From: Salinirubellus litoreus
Lineage (GTDB): Archaea; Halobacteriota; Halobacteria; Halobacteriales; Haloarculaceae
Direction: 5' to 3'
DNA length: 64,000 nucleotides
Assembly: GCF_037335815.1 (NCBI RefSeq)
Contig: NZ_CP147841.1
Coordinates: 1,116,001 to 1,180,000 of the forward strand
A program made the position numbers and the translations under genes. Each line of letters starts with the position of its first letter. Within the stretch, counting starts at the first letter, position 1. This document shows positions 52,970 to 62,320 of the stretch, piece after piece. The notes under the pieces were generated by a model. The model saw nothing but the letters and a program-made list of their open reading frames with translations. It searched no databases and was not told where the DNA came from.

Positions 52970-53509
52970 ATGACCGTCTACGAGGCGGACCTGCCAGGCG
53001 TCGGCAAGAAACACGAGATAGAGATCGGTGACGGGACCCGGCTCGTGGTCGTCACCCACAACACGGGGAGGCGGGAGGTGTACCGCCGGGAGGACCCGGA
53101 CGCGGACGCGACGAAGCTGTTCGAACTCTCGGACCGGCTCGCCCGGCAGGTCGGGACGATCCTCGAGGGAGCGTACTTCCAGCCCGTCCGGAGCGAGGGG
53201 ATAGAGACGATGCTCGGCGAGGGGGTCGCGATCGAGTGGGTGAACGTCGTCCCGGAGTCGCCGCTGGTCGGCCGGACCCTCGCGGAGGCGCGGCTGCGAC
53301 AGGAGGTCGGCGTCTCGGTCATCGTCATCCAGCGCGGCGACGAGGTGATCGAGAACCCGGACGGCGAGACGGAGATACGGGCCGAGGACACGCTCGTCGT
53401 GCTGGGTTCGCGGGAGGCCTGCCGCGCGCTCGACGCGTACGTCACGTCCGGCGACGGGAACGAGGACCTGTCCCTGGACGACGAGGACGACGGGTCCCCG
53501 ATCGCGTAG
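52970..53509 (+). CDS. Cation:proton antiporter regulatory subunit (TrkA-C domain)
   Basis: A 179-residue cytoplasmic protein. Residues about 1-80 are an alpha/beta domain (TVYEADLPGVGKKHEI), and residues 88-160 form a TrkA-C/RCK_C domain (VVPESPLVGRTLAEARLRQEVGV, ADTLVVLGS). It is the gating subunit of Kef/YhaTU-type K+/H+ antiporters. The stop codon directly abuts the start of the transporter gene, so the stoichiometric partner is clear. Confidence 0.88.
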   Translation: MTVYEADLPGVGKKHEIEIGDGTRLVVVTHNTGRREVYRREDPDADATKLFELSDRLARQVGTILEGAYFQPVRSEGIETMLGEGVAIEWVNVVPESPLVGRTLAEARLRQEVGVSVIVIQRGDEVIENPDGETEIRAEDTLVVLGSREACRALDAYVTSGDGNEDLSLDDEDDGSPIA

Positions 53510-54715
53510 ATGGCGGCCGGTTCGACGCTCCTCCTCGAACTGGGGGCTGTGTTCGCCGCCGTGGCCGTCGCGGGCGGCATCGCCAGACTGGTCGACCAGT
53601 CGGTCATCCCGTTCTACGTCCTGGCCGGCATGGTGACTGGTCCGTTCGTCTTCGGTCGGGCAGGAGTGCCCGCGATCCCACAGGGGGAGACGATCACGCT
53701 CCTGGCGGAGCTCGGGATCGTCCTCCTCCTGTTCTTCCTCGGACTGGAGTTCAGCCTCGACCGGCTGCTCGAGCGGCGCGGCCCGATCACCCGTGCGGGG
53801 CTGATCGACCTCCTGGTGAACTTTCCGGTCGGGGTCGCTATCGGCCTCGCCCTCGGGTGGACGCCGATCGAGGCGTTCGTCCTCGGCGGGATCGTCTACA
53901 TCTCCTCGTCGGCGATCATCACGAAGTCGCTCATCGACCTGGGCTGGATCGCCAACGCGGAGAGCGAGCCCATCCTCGGGACGCTCGTCTTCGAGGACCT
54001 GTTCATCGCGATCTACCTGGCGGTGCTGTCGGCGCTGCTGCTCGGCGGCGGTGGCGGCCTCGAGGGCGCGCTGGTGGACGTGGGCGTCGCCGTCGGGTTC
54101 CTGTCCGTGCTCGTCGCCGTGGTGTGGTTCGGGACGTCCGCGTTCCAGCGGCTGCTGGCGGTCGACTCCAAGGAGATGACCGTCGTCCGGACGCTCGCGG
54201 TCACCGTCACGGTGGCCGGGGCGGCGCTCGCACTCGGCATCAGCGAGGCGGTGGCCGCGTTCTTCGTCGGGATGGGGTTCTCCCCGACCGACCACGTACA
54301 CGACCTCGAGCAGTTGCTGAGCCCGCTCCGGGACGCGTTCGCGGCCGTGTTCTTCTTCTGGATCGGCCTCGGGACCGACCCGGCGCTGATACTCGCGACG
54401 GCGGGGCTGCTGGCCGTCACCGTCGTCGCGACGACGCCACCGAAGCTCCTCAGCGGCTACTACGGTGCGATGGCGTTCGACCTCGACCGGCGCCGGGCCG
54501 TCCGAACCGGGGCCGCGATGGTCACCCGCGGGGAGTTCTCGCTCATCATCGCCGCGCTGGCCGCGAGCGGCGGCGGGACCGTACTCGCGGAGACGATCCC
54601 GGCGCTGGCCGTGGGGTACGTGCTCGTGATGAGCGTCCTCGGTTCGATCCTGATGAGTCAGTCAGAGCTGCTCGAACGGCTGCTCCCCGGCGGCGATCCG
54701 ACCGGCGACACCTGA
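53510..54715 (+). CDS. Kef-type cation:proton antiporter
   Basis: A 401-residue CPA2-family membrane protein with about 12 helices. Recognisable blocks are GIARLVDQSVIPFYVLAGM, GLEFSLDRLLERRGP, SSSAIITKSLIDLG and the conserved NGRHFSL-type region here MVTRGEFSLIIAALA. It exchanges K+ (or Na+) for H+ under control of the preceding TrkA-C subunit. It lacks the C-terminal RCK domain of KefB/C, which the separate subunit replaces. Confidence 0.9.
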   Translation: MAAGSTLLLELGAVFAAVAVAGGIARLVDQSVIPFYVLAGMVTGPFVFGRAGVPAIPQGETITLLAELGIVLLLFFLGLEFSLDRLLERRGPITRAGLIDLLVNFPVGVAIGLALGWTPIEAFVLGGIVYISSSAIITKSLIDLGWIANAESEPILGTLVFEDLFIAIYLAVLSALLLGGGGGLEGALVDVGVAVGFLSVLVAVVWFGTSAFQRLLAVDSKEMTVVRTLAVTVTVAGAALALGISEAVAAFFVGMGFSPTDHVHDLEQLLSPLRDAFAAVFFFWIGLGTDPALILATAGLLAVTVVATTPPKLLSGYYGAMAFDLDRRRAVRTGAAMVTRGEFSLIIAALAASGGGTVLAETIPALAVGYVLVMSVLGSILMSQSELLERLLPGGDPTGDT

Positions 54716-54928
54716 TACGTGTGGTCGTCCTCCGGGCGATCACCACCCCTGTGCGGACGACCACCGGTGACTCGCGGACGAGTCCGCTCTCCGCGCTCGC
54801 GGGGCGTCGATTCGCCGTGGTGTCCTGGCACGGCGTCGGAGCGAGGTGGGACCGGACGCACCGGTTCACTTTCACCCCGACCTGCGAAGCCTCTTTAGCG
54901 GTGAGGGAGTACCCCGCACCGAACAGGG

Positions 54929-57619
54929 ATGGCGGCGACCGACGCGGAGGGCGAGGCGTTCGTCGACGGACCGCTCGTGACGCCCGGGCTGCTCGAACGC
55001 CGGGACTACCAGCTCGAGCTCGCCGAGGCGGCGACGAGCGAGCACACCCTCGTCTGTCTCCCGACCGGCCTCGGGAAGACGGCGGTGTCGCTGCTCGTCA
55101 CGGCCCACCGGCTCCACGAGTACGGCGGGAAGTCACTACTGCTCGCTCCCACGAAACCGCTCGTCGAACAGCACGCCGCGTTCTACCGCGAGGGGCTCAC
55201 GATACCGGACGACGAGGTGGTCGTGTTCACGGGCGAGGTCAGCCCGGACGATCGGGCGGCGCTCTGGGAGGAGGCACGGGTCGTCGTCGCCACCCCGCAG
55301 GTCGTCGAGAACGACCTGATCGGCAACCGGGTCTCGCTCGCCGAGGTGACACACCTCACGTTCGACGAGTGCCACCGCGCGACCGGCGACTACGCCTACA
55401 ACTACATCGCCGAGCGCTACCACGCCGACGCCGAGCGACCGCTCGTCACCGGGATGTCGGCCTCGCCCGGCGGCGACAAGGAGGCGATCCTCCGGGTGTG
55501 TCGGAACCTCGGACTGCGGGAGGTCGAGGTGATGACCGAGGCCGACGCCGACGTCGGGGAACACACCTACGAGACGACCGTCGACTGGCAGCAGATCGAC
55601 CTGCCCGACGAGATACTCGAGATACGCGACGAGCTCCAGGCGGTCGTGAAGTCCAGGCTGGAGACGCTCCGGGAACTCGGGCTCACCCGGAAGTCCGACC
55701 CGGGGATCTCGGAGGGCGAGCTCCGGAAGATGCAGGCCAAGGCCCGCCAGCTGATGAACAACGACGATTCGGCGGGGTACAAGGCGATGAGCCTGCTCGC
55801 CGAACTCCGGAAGATCCGGACCGCGGTGACGTACGTCGAGACCCAGTCGGTCGAGTCGCTCCGCCGCTACTTCGAGCGGCAGCGCAACGCCGCGCGCTCC
55901 TCGGGGGCATCGAAGGCGGGCCAGCGGTTCGTCAGCGAGTCGAAGGTGAAGGAGGCGATGCGCCGCGCCGAGGCGTACGACGACATCCACCCGAAGTTCC
56001 GGCGGGCGCGCATCCTCCTCGCCGAGACGCTCGGTATCGAGGGTGGCGACCGCGTCATCGTGTTCACCGAGTCGCGCGACACCGCCGAGACGCTCACCGA
56101 CTTCCTCGGCGATCACTTCGACGTCGAGAAGTTCGTCGGCCAGAGCGACACCGAGGGCAGCGACGGGATGACCCAGACCGAACAGCGGGAGACGCTCGAT
56201 CGCTTCCGCGACGGCGAGTTCGAGGTCCTCGTCTCCACGAGCGTCGCCGAGGAGGGCCTCGACGTCCCGGAGGTCGACCTCGTGCTCTTCTACGAGCCCG
56301 TCCCGAAGGGGATCCGATCGATACAGCGGAAGGGCCGGACCGGCCGCCAGCGCGAGGGTCGCGTCGTCGTCCTCATCGCCAACGACACGCGCGACGAGGC
56401 CTACTACTGGATGTCACGCAACGAGGAGAAGAAGATGGAGGAGGAGCTCCGGAAGCTGAAGAACGCCGCGGGGGACATCGAGGCCGAACTCGACGCCGGC
56501 GAGCAGGCCGGTCTGGAGACGTTCTCGTCGGCGGACACCTCCGCCGAGCGGTCGGCGTCCGCGGCGTCGGCGTCGGACGACGACGAAACGGGCGTCGAGT
56601 CCGGGGCCGGGACGGACGCCCCCGAGACGGGCGCGTCGGGAGCGGCCGGGGACGACGCCGGGGATGCCGCCGACGCCGCTCCCGATACCGACACCGCGAA
56701 CGACGGACAGTCGGGCCTCTCCGCGTTCGCCGACGACGGGTCGGCCGAGACCGACGCGGCGGGAGCGGAAGGTGCCGGTGGTGACGCCGGGGGCGACGAC
56801 GCGATGGGGAGCGGGGACGAGGAGAGAGCGGACGACGAGCGGGACGGGGCGGACGGGGAGTCCGAGGCCGTCGTCGCCACCGCCGAGGGCGCGGAGGGGA
56901 CGATAGAGGTGGTGGTCGACCAGCGCGAGCTCGACTCGCACATCGCGCGCGACCTCTCGCGCCGCGAGGGGGTGACGACGCGCCTGGAGACCCTCGAGGT
57001 CGGCGACTACGTCCTCTCCGATCGGGTGGTCGTCGAGCGCAAGTCCGTCGAGGACTTCCTGGACACGCTCACCGGCGGCGACCGCTCGATGTTCGAGCAG
57101 GTCGGCGCGGCCGCGCGCCACTACGCCCGCCCGGTCGTGATCGTCGAGGGCGAGAACCTCTACGGCCGGCGGAACGTCCACCCGAACGCCATCCGCGGGG
57201 CGCTCGCATCCCTGGCCGTGGACTTCGGCGCGAGCGTCCTCCGGACGAGCGACACGGACGACACCGCCGACCTCCTCTACACCATCGCCCGGCGCGAGCA
57301 GGCCGACGCCGACCGGTCGGTGAGCGTCCACGGCGGAAAGGGGGCGAGAACGCTCGCCGAGCAGCAGGAGTACGTCGTCGGCTCCATCGCGGAGGTCGGC
57401 CCGGTCACCGCCCGCTCGCTGCTCGCTCACTTCGGGAGCGTCGAGGCGACCATGACCGCCGACCGCGAGGCGCTCCTCGAAGTATCGGGCGTCGGCGAGG
57501 TGACCGCCGACCGGATACGCGAGGTCGTCGGGAGCGAGTATGCCGATCGGGACACCGTGGATACCGGGGACGCAGGGGACGCCGGGACCGACGGGGAGAA
57601 CGGGGACGACGAGGCGTAG
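54929..57619 (+). CDS. hef: Hef helicase-nuclease (FANCM/XPF-like)
   Basis: An 896-residue protein. A superfamily 2 helicase domain has Walker A LPTGLGKT (about residue 45), the DECH box (about 145) and motif VI QRKGRTGRQ. An acidic Ala/Asp/Glu/Gly linker spans about 520-655. An XPF-type nuclease domain has GDYVLSDRVVVERKSVEDF with catalytic ERK near 701, and a (HhH)2 domain lies near 818-865. Archaeal Hef processes stalled forks and branched DNA. ATG 54929 gives a normal N-terminus. Confidence 0.95.
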   Translation: MAATDAEGEAFVDGPLVTPGLLERRDYQLELAEAATSEHTLVCLPTGLGKTAVSLLVTAHRLHEYGGKSLLLAPTKPLVEQHAAFYREGLTIPDDEVVVFTGEVSPDDRAALWEEARVVVATPQVVENDLIGNRVSLAEVTHLTFDECHRATGDYAYNYIAERYHADAERPLVTGMSASPGGDKEAILRVCRNLGLREVEVMTEADADVGEHTYETTVDWQQIDLPDEILEIRDELQAVVKSRLETLRELGLTRKSDPGISEGELRKMQAKARQLMNNDDSAGYKAMSLLAELRKIRTAVTYVETQSVESLRRYFERQRNAARSSGASKAGQRFVSESKVKEAMRRAEAYDDIHPKFRRARILLAETLGIEGGDRVIVFTESRDTAETLTDFLGDHFDVEKFVGQSDTEGSDGMTQTEQRETLDRFRDGEFEVLVSTSVAEEGLDVPEVDLVLFYEPVPKGIRSIQRKGRTGRQREGRVVVLIANDTRDEAYYWMSRNEEKKMEEELRKLKNAAGDIEAELDAGEQAGLETFSSADTSAERSASAASASDDDETGVESGAGTDAPETGASGAAGDDAGDAADAAPDTDTANDGQSGLSAFADDGSAETDAAGAEGAGGDAGGDDAMGSGDEERADDERDGADGESEAVVATAEGAEGTIEVVVDQRELDSHIARDLSRREGVTTRLETLEVGDYVLSDRVVVERKSVEDFLDTLTGGDRSMFEQVGAAARHYARPVVIVEGENLYGRRNVHPNAIRGALASLAVDFGASVLRTSDTDDTADLLYTIARREQADADRSVSVHGGKGARTLAEQQEYVVGSIAEVGPVTARSLLAHFGSVEATMTADREALLEVSGVGEVTADRIREVVGSEYADRDTVDTGDAGDAGTDGENGDDEA

Positions 57620-57767
57620 TGCAACGATCGGGCTCTGTGAGCTGCGAGCATCCGTGCAGTCCTGTCGATCGCCCTGTCACTCGTTCGAACGACGGGATCC
57701 CCCGGCGGTCGTGCCGAACGCGAGGCGCGTATCGGTCGCTCCCCGTGATCGGTACGGACTACTGTCG

Positions 57768-57935
57768 TTAGTTCCAGGCCCCGGTGAACAGCGCCGACGC
57801 CACGACGGCAGTACCCGTACCCCCGAACAGCAGCCCCACAAGGGGATAGGGGGACACCCCTTCGAAGAACACGACGAGAAACAGTCCGACGAGCGTCACC
57901 TGGACGCCGAGGATCCCCGCCTCCGTAGTGTTCAT
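57768..57935 (-). CDS. 55-aa two-TM membrane microprotein
   Basis: Reads MNTTEAGILGVQVTLVGLFL... with two Gly-rich helices and ends FTGAWN. The start at 57935 directly gives a hydrophobic protein; upstream frame is basic shadow. Lies 35 bp downstream of the membrane gene at 57971-58312 on the same strand, so probably cotranscribed. Confidence 0.65.
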   Translation of the reverse strand: MNTTEAGILGVQVTLVGLFLVVFFEGVSPYPLVGLLFGGTGTAVVASALFTGAWN

Positions 57936-57970
57936 GCAGTGAGGAGCTCCCGCGGTAACAAAAACCCCCT

Positions 57971-58312
57971 CTACAGCGGACGGCGCTCGGACGAGACGGA
58001 CGGATCCTCCCGGAGCAGGAGCGCGGTGACGAGGAGCACGGCCCCGGTCGGAAGCATGACCAGCCCGATCGTGAAGTTCCAGAAGCCGAGCAGGAACTGA
58101 CCGATCGCGCCCGTCAGGAGGAGTCCGAACCGGCCCGAGACCGCGCCGGCGGCCCCGATCCACCCGAAGAGGATGACGACGGCGAACAGGACGAGACGCG
58201 ACGTTCGAAACCCCGGTCCGGGAAGCAATGCGAGAAGGACGAGCGTCAGGAGTCCGACCGCGACGACGGATGCCCCCCGGAGGATATCGAGCAGGGAGTA
58301 CCGTCCTTCCAT
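57971..58312 (-). CDS. Three- to four-TM small membrane protein
   Basis: A 113-residue membrane protein (MEGRYSLLDILRGASV...) with helices at about 12-30, 36-55, 62-80 and 82-100 and an acidic tail. No family recognised. ATG 58312 is chosen because the extension is basic and Pro-rich. Upstream member of a probable two-gene operon. Confidence 0.65.
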   Translation of the reverse strand: MEGRYSLLDILRGASVVAVGLLTLVLLALLPGPGFRTSRLVLFAVVILFGWIGAAGAVSGRFGLLLTGAIGQFLLGFWNFTIGLVMLPTGAVLLVTALLLREDPSVSSERRPL

Positions 58313-58527
58313 GGTTCCCGTTCGCCGGAGGTGGCCTTGAGGTTTTCCGGTAATCCGTGCGATTGGTGTCGGCTCGCGGGTCCGTAGAGACGGGTCCCGT
58401 ATCGGGAAGAGCCGTGGTAGTCCGTTCACGGGCATCCTGCCGAACGGAGAGGACGCGTTCGGCGGGCCGCTATCGAAGAATCGCCGTCGCGAGAAGTCCC
58501 GTCGGTTCGGTCCGGTTCGACCTTCGT

Positions 58528-59238
58528 CTACTGACCGTCGGCCCGTCGAATGGCTTCCAGTGCCTCGGCGGCCTCGCGCGTGGCGACGAGGAGGCTACGC
58601 TTGCGCGACAGGTCCGCCGTCGAGGTCTCCTCGGCCTCCCGGGCTACGTCCGCGAGCGTCCGCTCGGCCGACGCTTGCGCGGCCGCGACTGTCCCGTCCC
58701 CACCCGTCCCCGCGGTCGTCCCCTCGTCGGTCATCCGTCCGGTCCGCTCGGGCCCTCCGGAGTGGGTCGCACGGGCGGGAGTCGGGTCGGCGTCGGCTCC
58801 CCTCCCGGCGTCCGTCGAGGGCTCGGCGGCGACGTCGATCTCGGTCGCGCCGGGTGCCCCGTCGGTGCCGGCGGCAGCGTCGGCGGTGTCGGCAGTTCCG
58901 GCAGCCTCGTTCGTGGCATTGGTCGGTTCGTCCGCGTCGGCGGTCGCCCCGGGGTTCGCGTCGGCGCGCTCCGTAACTTCCTGCCGACCGGGATCGGCCT
59001 CCGACTCCGCGACATCGCCCTCGGCCGCGTCCGCGCCGGCCGGCCCCTCACACGCTGGACAGAACTCCTCGCCGTTCCACCGGAAGACGGGACTCCCGCA
59101 GTCGTGGTGCTTGTTCGTCATCGTCGCACCCTTCAGGAGGAGTTCGCTCATCCGCTCGCTCTGGGCCCGCTTCTGCTTGTCGCGCTCGAACTTCTCGCGG
59201 AGCTTCTCGCGCTCGGCCTCCTTGTCGAAGTCGCTCAT
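58528..59238 (-). CDS. Sjogren's/scleroderma autoantigen 1-like zinc-ribbon protein
   Basis: A 236-residue protein. The N-terminal helical segment KLREKFERDKQKRAQSERMSELLLKG and the zinc ribbon HHDCGSPVFRWNGEEFCPAC (Cys47, Cys60, Cys63) identify the archaeal/eukaryal Sjogren autoantigen family, whose role is not well defined (linked to centromere or replication factors in eukaryotes). The middle is a long Ala/Thr/Asp/Gly-rich disordered tract, and the last 50 residues form a helix. The start at 59238 is the MSDFDKEAE methionine. Confidence 0.85.
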   Translation of the reverse strand: MSDFDKEAEREKLREKFERDKQKRAQSERMSELLLKGATMTNKHHDCGSPVFRWNGEEFCPACEGPAGADAAEGDVAESEADPGRQEVTERADANPGATADADEPTNATNEAAGTADTADAAAGTDGAPGATEIDVAAEPSTDAGRGADADPTPARATHSGGPERTGRMTDEGTTAGTGGDGTVAAAQASAERTLADVAREAEETSTADLSRKRSLLVATREAAEALEAIRRADGQ

Positions 59239-59433
59239 ACAGGGGGACAGGCGACGAAATCCCAAAAGGGCTACTGTAGAGTAGCGACCTGTGGAGCACC
59301 AGGGCCGACGGTCGGTGTCCAACGACCACGACGACGCACTACCACTAACTGTGGTGGTCGCGGTGCGGTCGCGGTATGCCAGCTCTACCGCGAGCGAGGG
59401 CGAAGCCCGAATGAGCGGCCTTTTTCACCCATG

Positions 59434-59479
59434 TTTTTGCGGCGAGAGGTGCGCCGAAGGCGCACCCGAGCCGCAAAAA
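59434..59479. repeat. Long hairpin with inner 8-bp stem, typical haloarchaeal intergenic repeat
   Basis: Outer arms TTTTTGCGGC (59434-59443) and GCCGCAAAAA (59470-59479) enclose GGTGCGCC/GGCGCACC (59448-59455 and 59459-59466) around a GAA loop. It follows the rubrerythrin-like gene on the minus strand, whose 3' side has a T5 run, so it could act as a terminator. The preceding CGCGAGCGAGGGCGAAGCCC is a common haloarchaeal intergenic motif. Confidence 0.5.
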
Positions 59480-59488
59480 GATGGTCGT

Positions 59489-60118
59489 TCAACAGACGGG
59501 CTTCGGGTTGACGCCCATCCCCTCCAGCCGCTCGGTGTACTCCTCGTAGGCGGCCTGGATGGCCCCGCTCGCCGCTTCCTGCGCGCTCTCCCAGTCCCCC
59601 TCGCTCTCGCAGCGTTCGGCGAGCAGGTCGAGCGCCCGCTCCAGCTGTGCGTCGAGGTCATCGCCCATGTCACGGAAGGTCTGCGCGGTCCCCGTGTCGG
59701 CCTGCCCGACGAAGAAGCCGGTCATCTGCCCCTTCGACTCGTCGGCGGCGAGCGTCCGTCCGACGAACCCTCCCAGCCGCTCCACGGTGGCGTCGAGCGA
59801 CCGGAGGTACTCCTGTATCGCCGGCGGGTCGTCGCCGGGCTCGTGCCCGTCGAGCTCCCCCGCGACCGTCTCGTAGTGCGCTCGCTCCTCGTCGGCCGTG
59901 GTCTCGAACGCCTTGGCGACCGCCGAATCGGACTCGCTCTCGGCCCACGCCGCGTAGGTTTCGGCGGCGTGGTGCTCGGCGTCCGCGGCGGCTCCGAGTA
60001 CGGCGTCGGTGTCCATGTCGCCCATGGTGTCGGCGTACAGTGATTTCGAGGAGCCGAGACGCGAGAGCGCGGTCCGGTTCGCCTCGCGTACGGCCTCCGT
60101 GAACTCCTCTGGCATCAT
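59489..60118 (-). CDS. Rubrerythrin/ferritin-like family protein
   Basis: A 209-residue helical-bundle protein. Metal-ligand style motifs are visible in AEHHAAETYAAW and EERAHYETVAG (ExxH patterns), plus a later Glu/Asp-rich helix. No C-terminal rubredoxin domain, so it belongs to the short rubrerythrin-like or VIT1-associated ferritin families, proposed to bind iron or detoxify peroxide. Two tandem ATGs (60118 and 60115) compete; either gives the same product. It ends in a Cys (PKPVC). Confidence 0.75.
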   Translation of the reverse strand: MMPEEFTEAVREANRTALSRLGSSKSLYADTMGDMDTDAVLGAAADAEHHAAETYAAWAESESDSAVAKAFETTADEERAHYETVAGELDGHEPGDDPPAIQEYLRSLDATVERLGGFVGRTLAADESKGQMTGFFVGQADTGTAQTFRDMGDDLDAQLERALDLLAERCESEGDWESAQEAASGAIQAAYEEYTERLEGMGVNPKPVC

Positions 60119-60419
60119 GGCCCGGGCTACGCCGGGGCCCGGCTTGTAACTGCTGGTGACGGGTGGGACGATGTCGTCGTTCGACGCCTGCAAAGAAGTT
60201 AGATCGATTCGAGCTTAGTCATACCGTTCTAGGATAAGCTAGTATGACGGCCTCGAAGTGACCGCGGTCTCGGGGTCTACGACACCCTCGACCGGGCACT
60301 CGGCATCGCCGGGCGGGGACGGGACCACGGCTTCGCGGCCTCCGGCACGCTCGCCGATTACTCCGCGTCTCCTGCGGCGATGCGACCGCGGTCCCGGGGT
60401 CTACGACACCCTCGACCGG
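60119..60419. other. 301-bp gap with a direct repeat and no gene
   Basis: Contains the AT-rich segment TCATACCGTTCTAGGATAAGC (60218-60238 area), probable promoter of the rubrerythrin-like gene, and the downstream copy of the 53-bp repeat. No credible coding frame. Confidence 0.55.
60260..60312. repeat. 53-bp direct repeat, downstream copy
   Basis: Identical at 51 of 53 positions to 60384-60436. The change at the stop position of the copied rhodanese end (TGA to TGC, minus strand) removes the stop codon. Confidence 0.9.
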
Positions 60420-60436
60420 TCACTCGGCATCGCCGG
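60384..60436. repeat. 53-bp direct repeat, copy at the end of the rhodanese gene
   Basis: Includes the last five sense codons, the TGA at 60420-60422 and 36 bp of 3' flank of the minus-strand rhodanese. Start to start distance to the other copy is 124 bp. Confidence 0.9.
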
Positions 60437-61280
60437 TCTCCACCGGCGCGCCGACGAGGTTTCCCCACTCGGTCCAGGAGCCGTCGTAGTTGACGGTGTC
60501 CTCGTAGCCGAGCAGTTCGTGGAGCGCGAACCACGCGATGGACGAACGCTCGCCGATGCGGCAGTAGGCGACGGTGGTCTCCTCGCCGTCGATTCCCTTC
60601 TCCTCGTAGAGCTCGCGGAGCTCGTCGGCGGATTTGAACGTCCCGTCGTCGTTGACGGTGGCCGCCCAGGAGATGTTCTGTGCGCCGGGGATGTGCCCGC
60701 CGCGCTGGGCGGTCTCCTGGAGTCCGGGCGGGGCGAGGATCTCGCCGCGGAACTCCTCGGGGCTACGGACGTCCACCAGTGGAATACCGCGCTCGATGGC
60801 GTTGTCGACGTCGTCGCGGTAGGCTCGGATGGATTCGAACGGGCCACGGGCGTGGTACTCGACCTCGGAGAACTCCGGTACCTCCGTGGTCGTCGGGTAG
60901 TCGTTGTCGAGCCAGTAGTCCCGGCCGCCGTCCATCAGGCGGACGTCGTCGTGACCGTAGTACTTGAACTGCCAGTAGGTGTAGGCGGCGAACCAGTTGG
61001 AGTTGTCGCCGTAGAGCACCACGGTCGAGTCCTCGCCGATGCCGTGGCTCCCCAGCAGATCCGCGAAGTCCTCCTTCGAGAGGATGTCGCGGGTGGTCTG
61101 GTCCTGGAGCTGGGTCTCCCAGTTGAAGCCGATGGCCCCGGGGGCGTGGGCCTCCTCGTAGGCCTCGGTGTCGACGTCGACCTCCACCAGTCGATGGTCG
61201 GAGTCGTCGCTCTGGAACTCGTCGAGGTGCTCCTCCACCCAGTCGGCGGAGACGAGCACGTCCTTGGCGTAGTCGCTCAT
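60420..61280 (-). CDS. Thiosulfate sulfurtransferase (rhodanese), two-domain
   Basis: A 286-residue enzyme with two rhodanese domains; the active Cys240 is in AYCRIGERSS of the second domain. It moves sulfane sulfur from thiosulfate to cyanide or a thiol. CRIGERS is the form seen in archaeal and plant-type enzymes. The N-terminal domain lacks the Cys. It is divergently arranged with a second rhodanese at 61535, a pair that recurs in haloarchaea. Its 3' end is duplicated downstream. Confidence 0.92.
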   Translation of the reverse strand: MSDYAKDVLVSADWVEEHLDEFQSDDSDHRLVEVDVDTEAYEEAHAPGAIGFNWETQLQDQTTRDILSKEDFADLLGSHGIGEDSTVVLYGDNSNWFAAYTYWQFKYYGHDDVRLMDGGRDYWLDNDYPTTTEVPEFSEVEYHARGPFESIRAYRDDVDNAIERGIPLVDVRSPEEFRGEILAPPGLQETAQRGGHIPGAQNISWAATVNDDGTFKSADELRELYEEKGIDGEETTVAYCRIGERSSIAWFALHELLGYEDTVNYDGSWTEWGNLVGAPVETGDAE

Positions 61281-61534
61281 GATGCACGGGCCCCTACGCT
61301 CTCCATCCTCTTATCCCCTGCACTGCCGGTACGTTCGGCCACCTGAACCGTCAATCGGCAATAATTTCCGCTACTATTAAGTGAGGTGTGCCAACGCCGA
61401 CCACGCCAGTCGGGTTCCGGCGGCGTCCCCGGATCGGGCCCTCGGACGAGGATGGGCAATCGTTGCCGGTTGTCGGCAGCGGGCACGCCGCACGTCGTCG
61501 CGTGGTTTGAAACCCCCGGGCGCGAACCGGGCGT
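61281..61534. promoter_or_regulatory. Divergent promoter region between two rhodaneses
   Basis: A 254-bp region with AT-rich sequence CGGCAATAATTTCC and CTACTATTAAG near 61356-61381 as possible TATA elements for either gene. No gene seen. Confidence 0.4.
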
Positions 61535-62320
61535 ATGGACGAGATCGTGGTTCCGGCCGACTGGGTCGCCGAGCGGCTCGATTCCCCCGACACGCGGGTC
61601 GTCGACGTGCGCGAGGCCTGGGAGTACGAGGGGATCGGCCACCTCCCCGGCGCGGTGAGCGTACCGTTCGACGAGTTCCGCTCCGAGGAGGACGGCGAGG
61701 CCGGGATGCTCCCGGGGGCGGACGCCTTCGGCTCGCTGATGGGCGAGGCTGGCGTCGGGGACGACGACCACCTCGTCGCCTACGACGACACCCACGGCGT
61801 GTTCGCCGCACGGCTGCTCGTCACCGCCGAACTCTACGGGCACCCGCGGGACCGGCTCCACCTGCTCGACGGTGACTTCAGCGCCTGGCAACGGGAGTAC
61901 CCGACGACGACCGACGTTTCCGAGGTCGAGCCCGCCGAGTACCGGGCGGCGTTCGACGAGGACGGGCCGCTCGTCCCGATCGAGGCGGTCCGCGAGGCGC
62001 TCTCGGATCCGGGAACGGTGATCGTCGACACCCGCGAGGAGCGGGAGTACGAGGAGGGGCATCTCCCCGGCGCGGTTCGGCTCGACTGGCTCGAACTCGT
62101 CGATCGGGAGTCCCGCGGGCTCCGTCCCGACGCCGAGAACCGCGAGACGCTCGAATCGAGGGGGATCACGCCCGACAGGCGGGTGCTGCTCTACTGTAAC
62201 ACCGCCCGCCGGATCAGCCACACGTACGTCGTCCTCAGACACCTCGGCTACGAGGATCTCGCCTTCTACGAGGGATCGCTCACCGAGTGGGAGCGCGAGG
62301 GCGGCGACCTCGTCACTTAG
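61535..62320 (+). CDS. Sulfurtransferase (rhodanese), two-domain
   Basis: A 261-residue tandem rhodanese. Domain 1 (about 5-120: VVDVREAWEYEGIGHLPG) lacks a Cys, and domain 2 holds Cys221 in LYCNTARRIS. The short active loop suggests a thiol acceptor other than cyanide. It diverges from the thiosulfate sulfurtransferase gene. Its 3' end overlaps the convergent AI-2E permease gene by 8 bp. ATG 61535 gives MDEIVVPADW, matching the partner protein's start. Confidence 0.9.
   Translation: MDEIVVPADWVAERLDSPDTRVVDVREAWEYEGIGHLPGAVSVPFDEFRSEEDGEAGMLPGADAFGSLMGEAGVGDDDHLVAYDDTHGVFAARLLVTAELYGHPRDRLHLLDGDFSAWQREYPTTTDVSEVEPAEYRAAFDEDGPLVPIEAVREALSDPGTVIVDTREEREYEEGHLPGAVRLDWLELVDRESRGLRPDAENRETLESRGITPDRRVLLYCNTARRISHTYVVLRHLGYEDLAFYEGSLTEWEREGGDLVT

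Noticed and set aside
51529..53031. 500-codon plus-strand frame opposite the second MFS gene
   Set aside because: Highly charged, repetitive composition mirrors the membrane gene's complement; no independent motif.
53236..56784. Open frame of 1182 codons on the plus strand
   Set aside because: It overlaps the antiporter and hef genes in another phase and is Arg/Gly/Pro-rich without acidic bias; a shadow frame of high-GC coding DNA.
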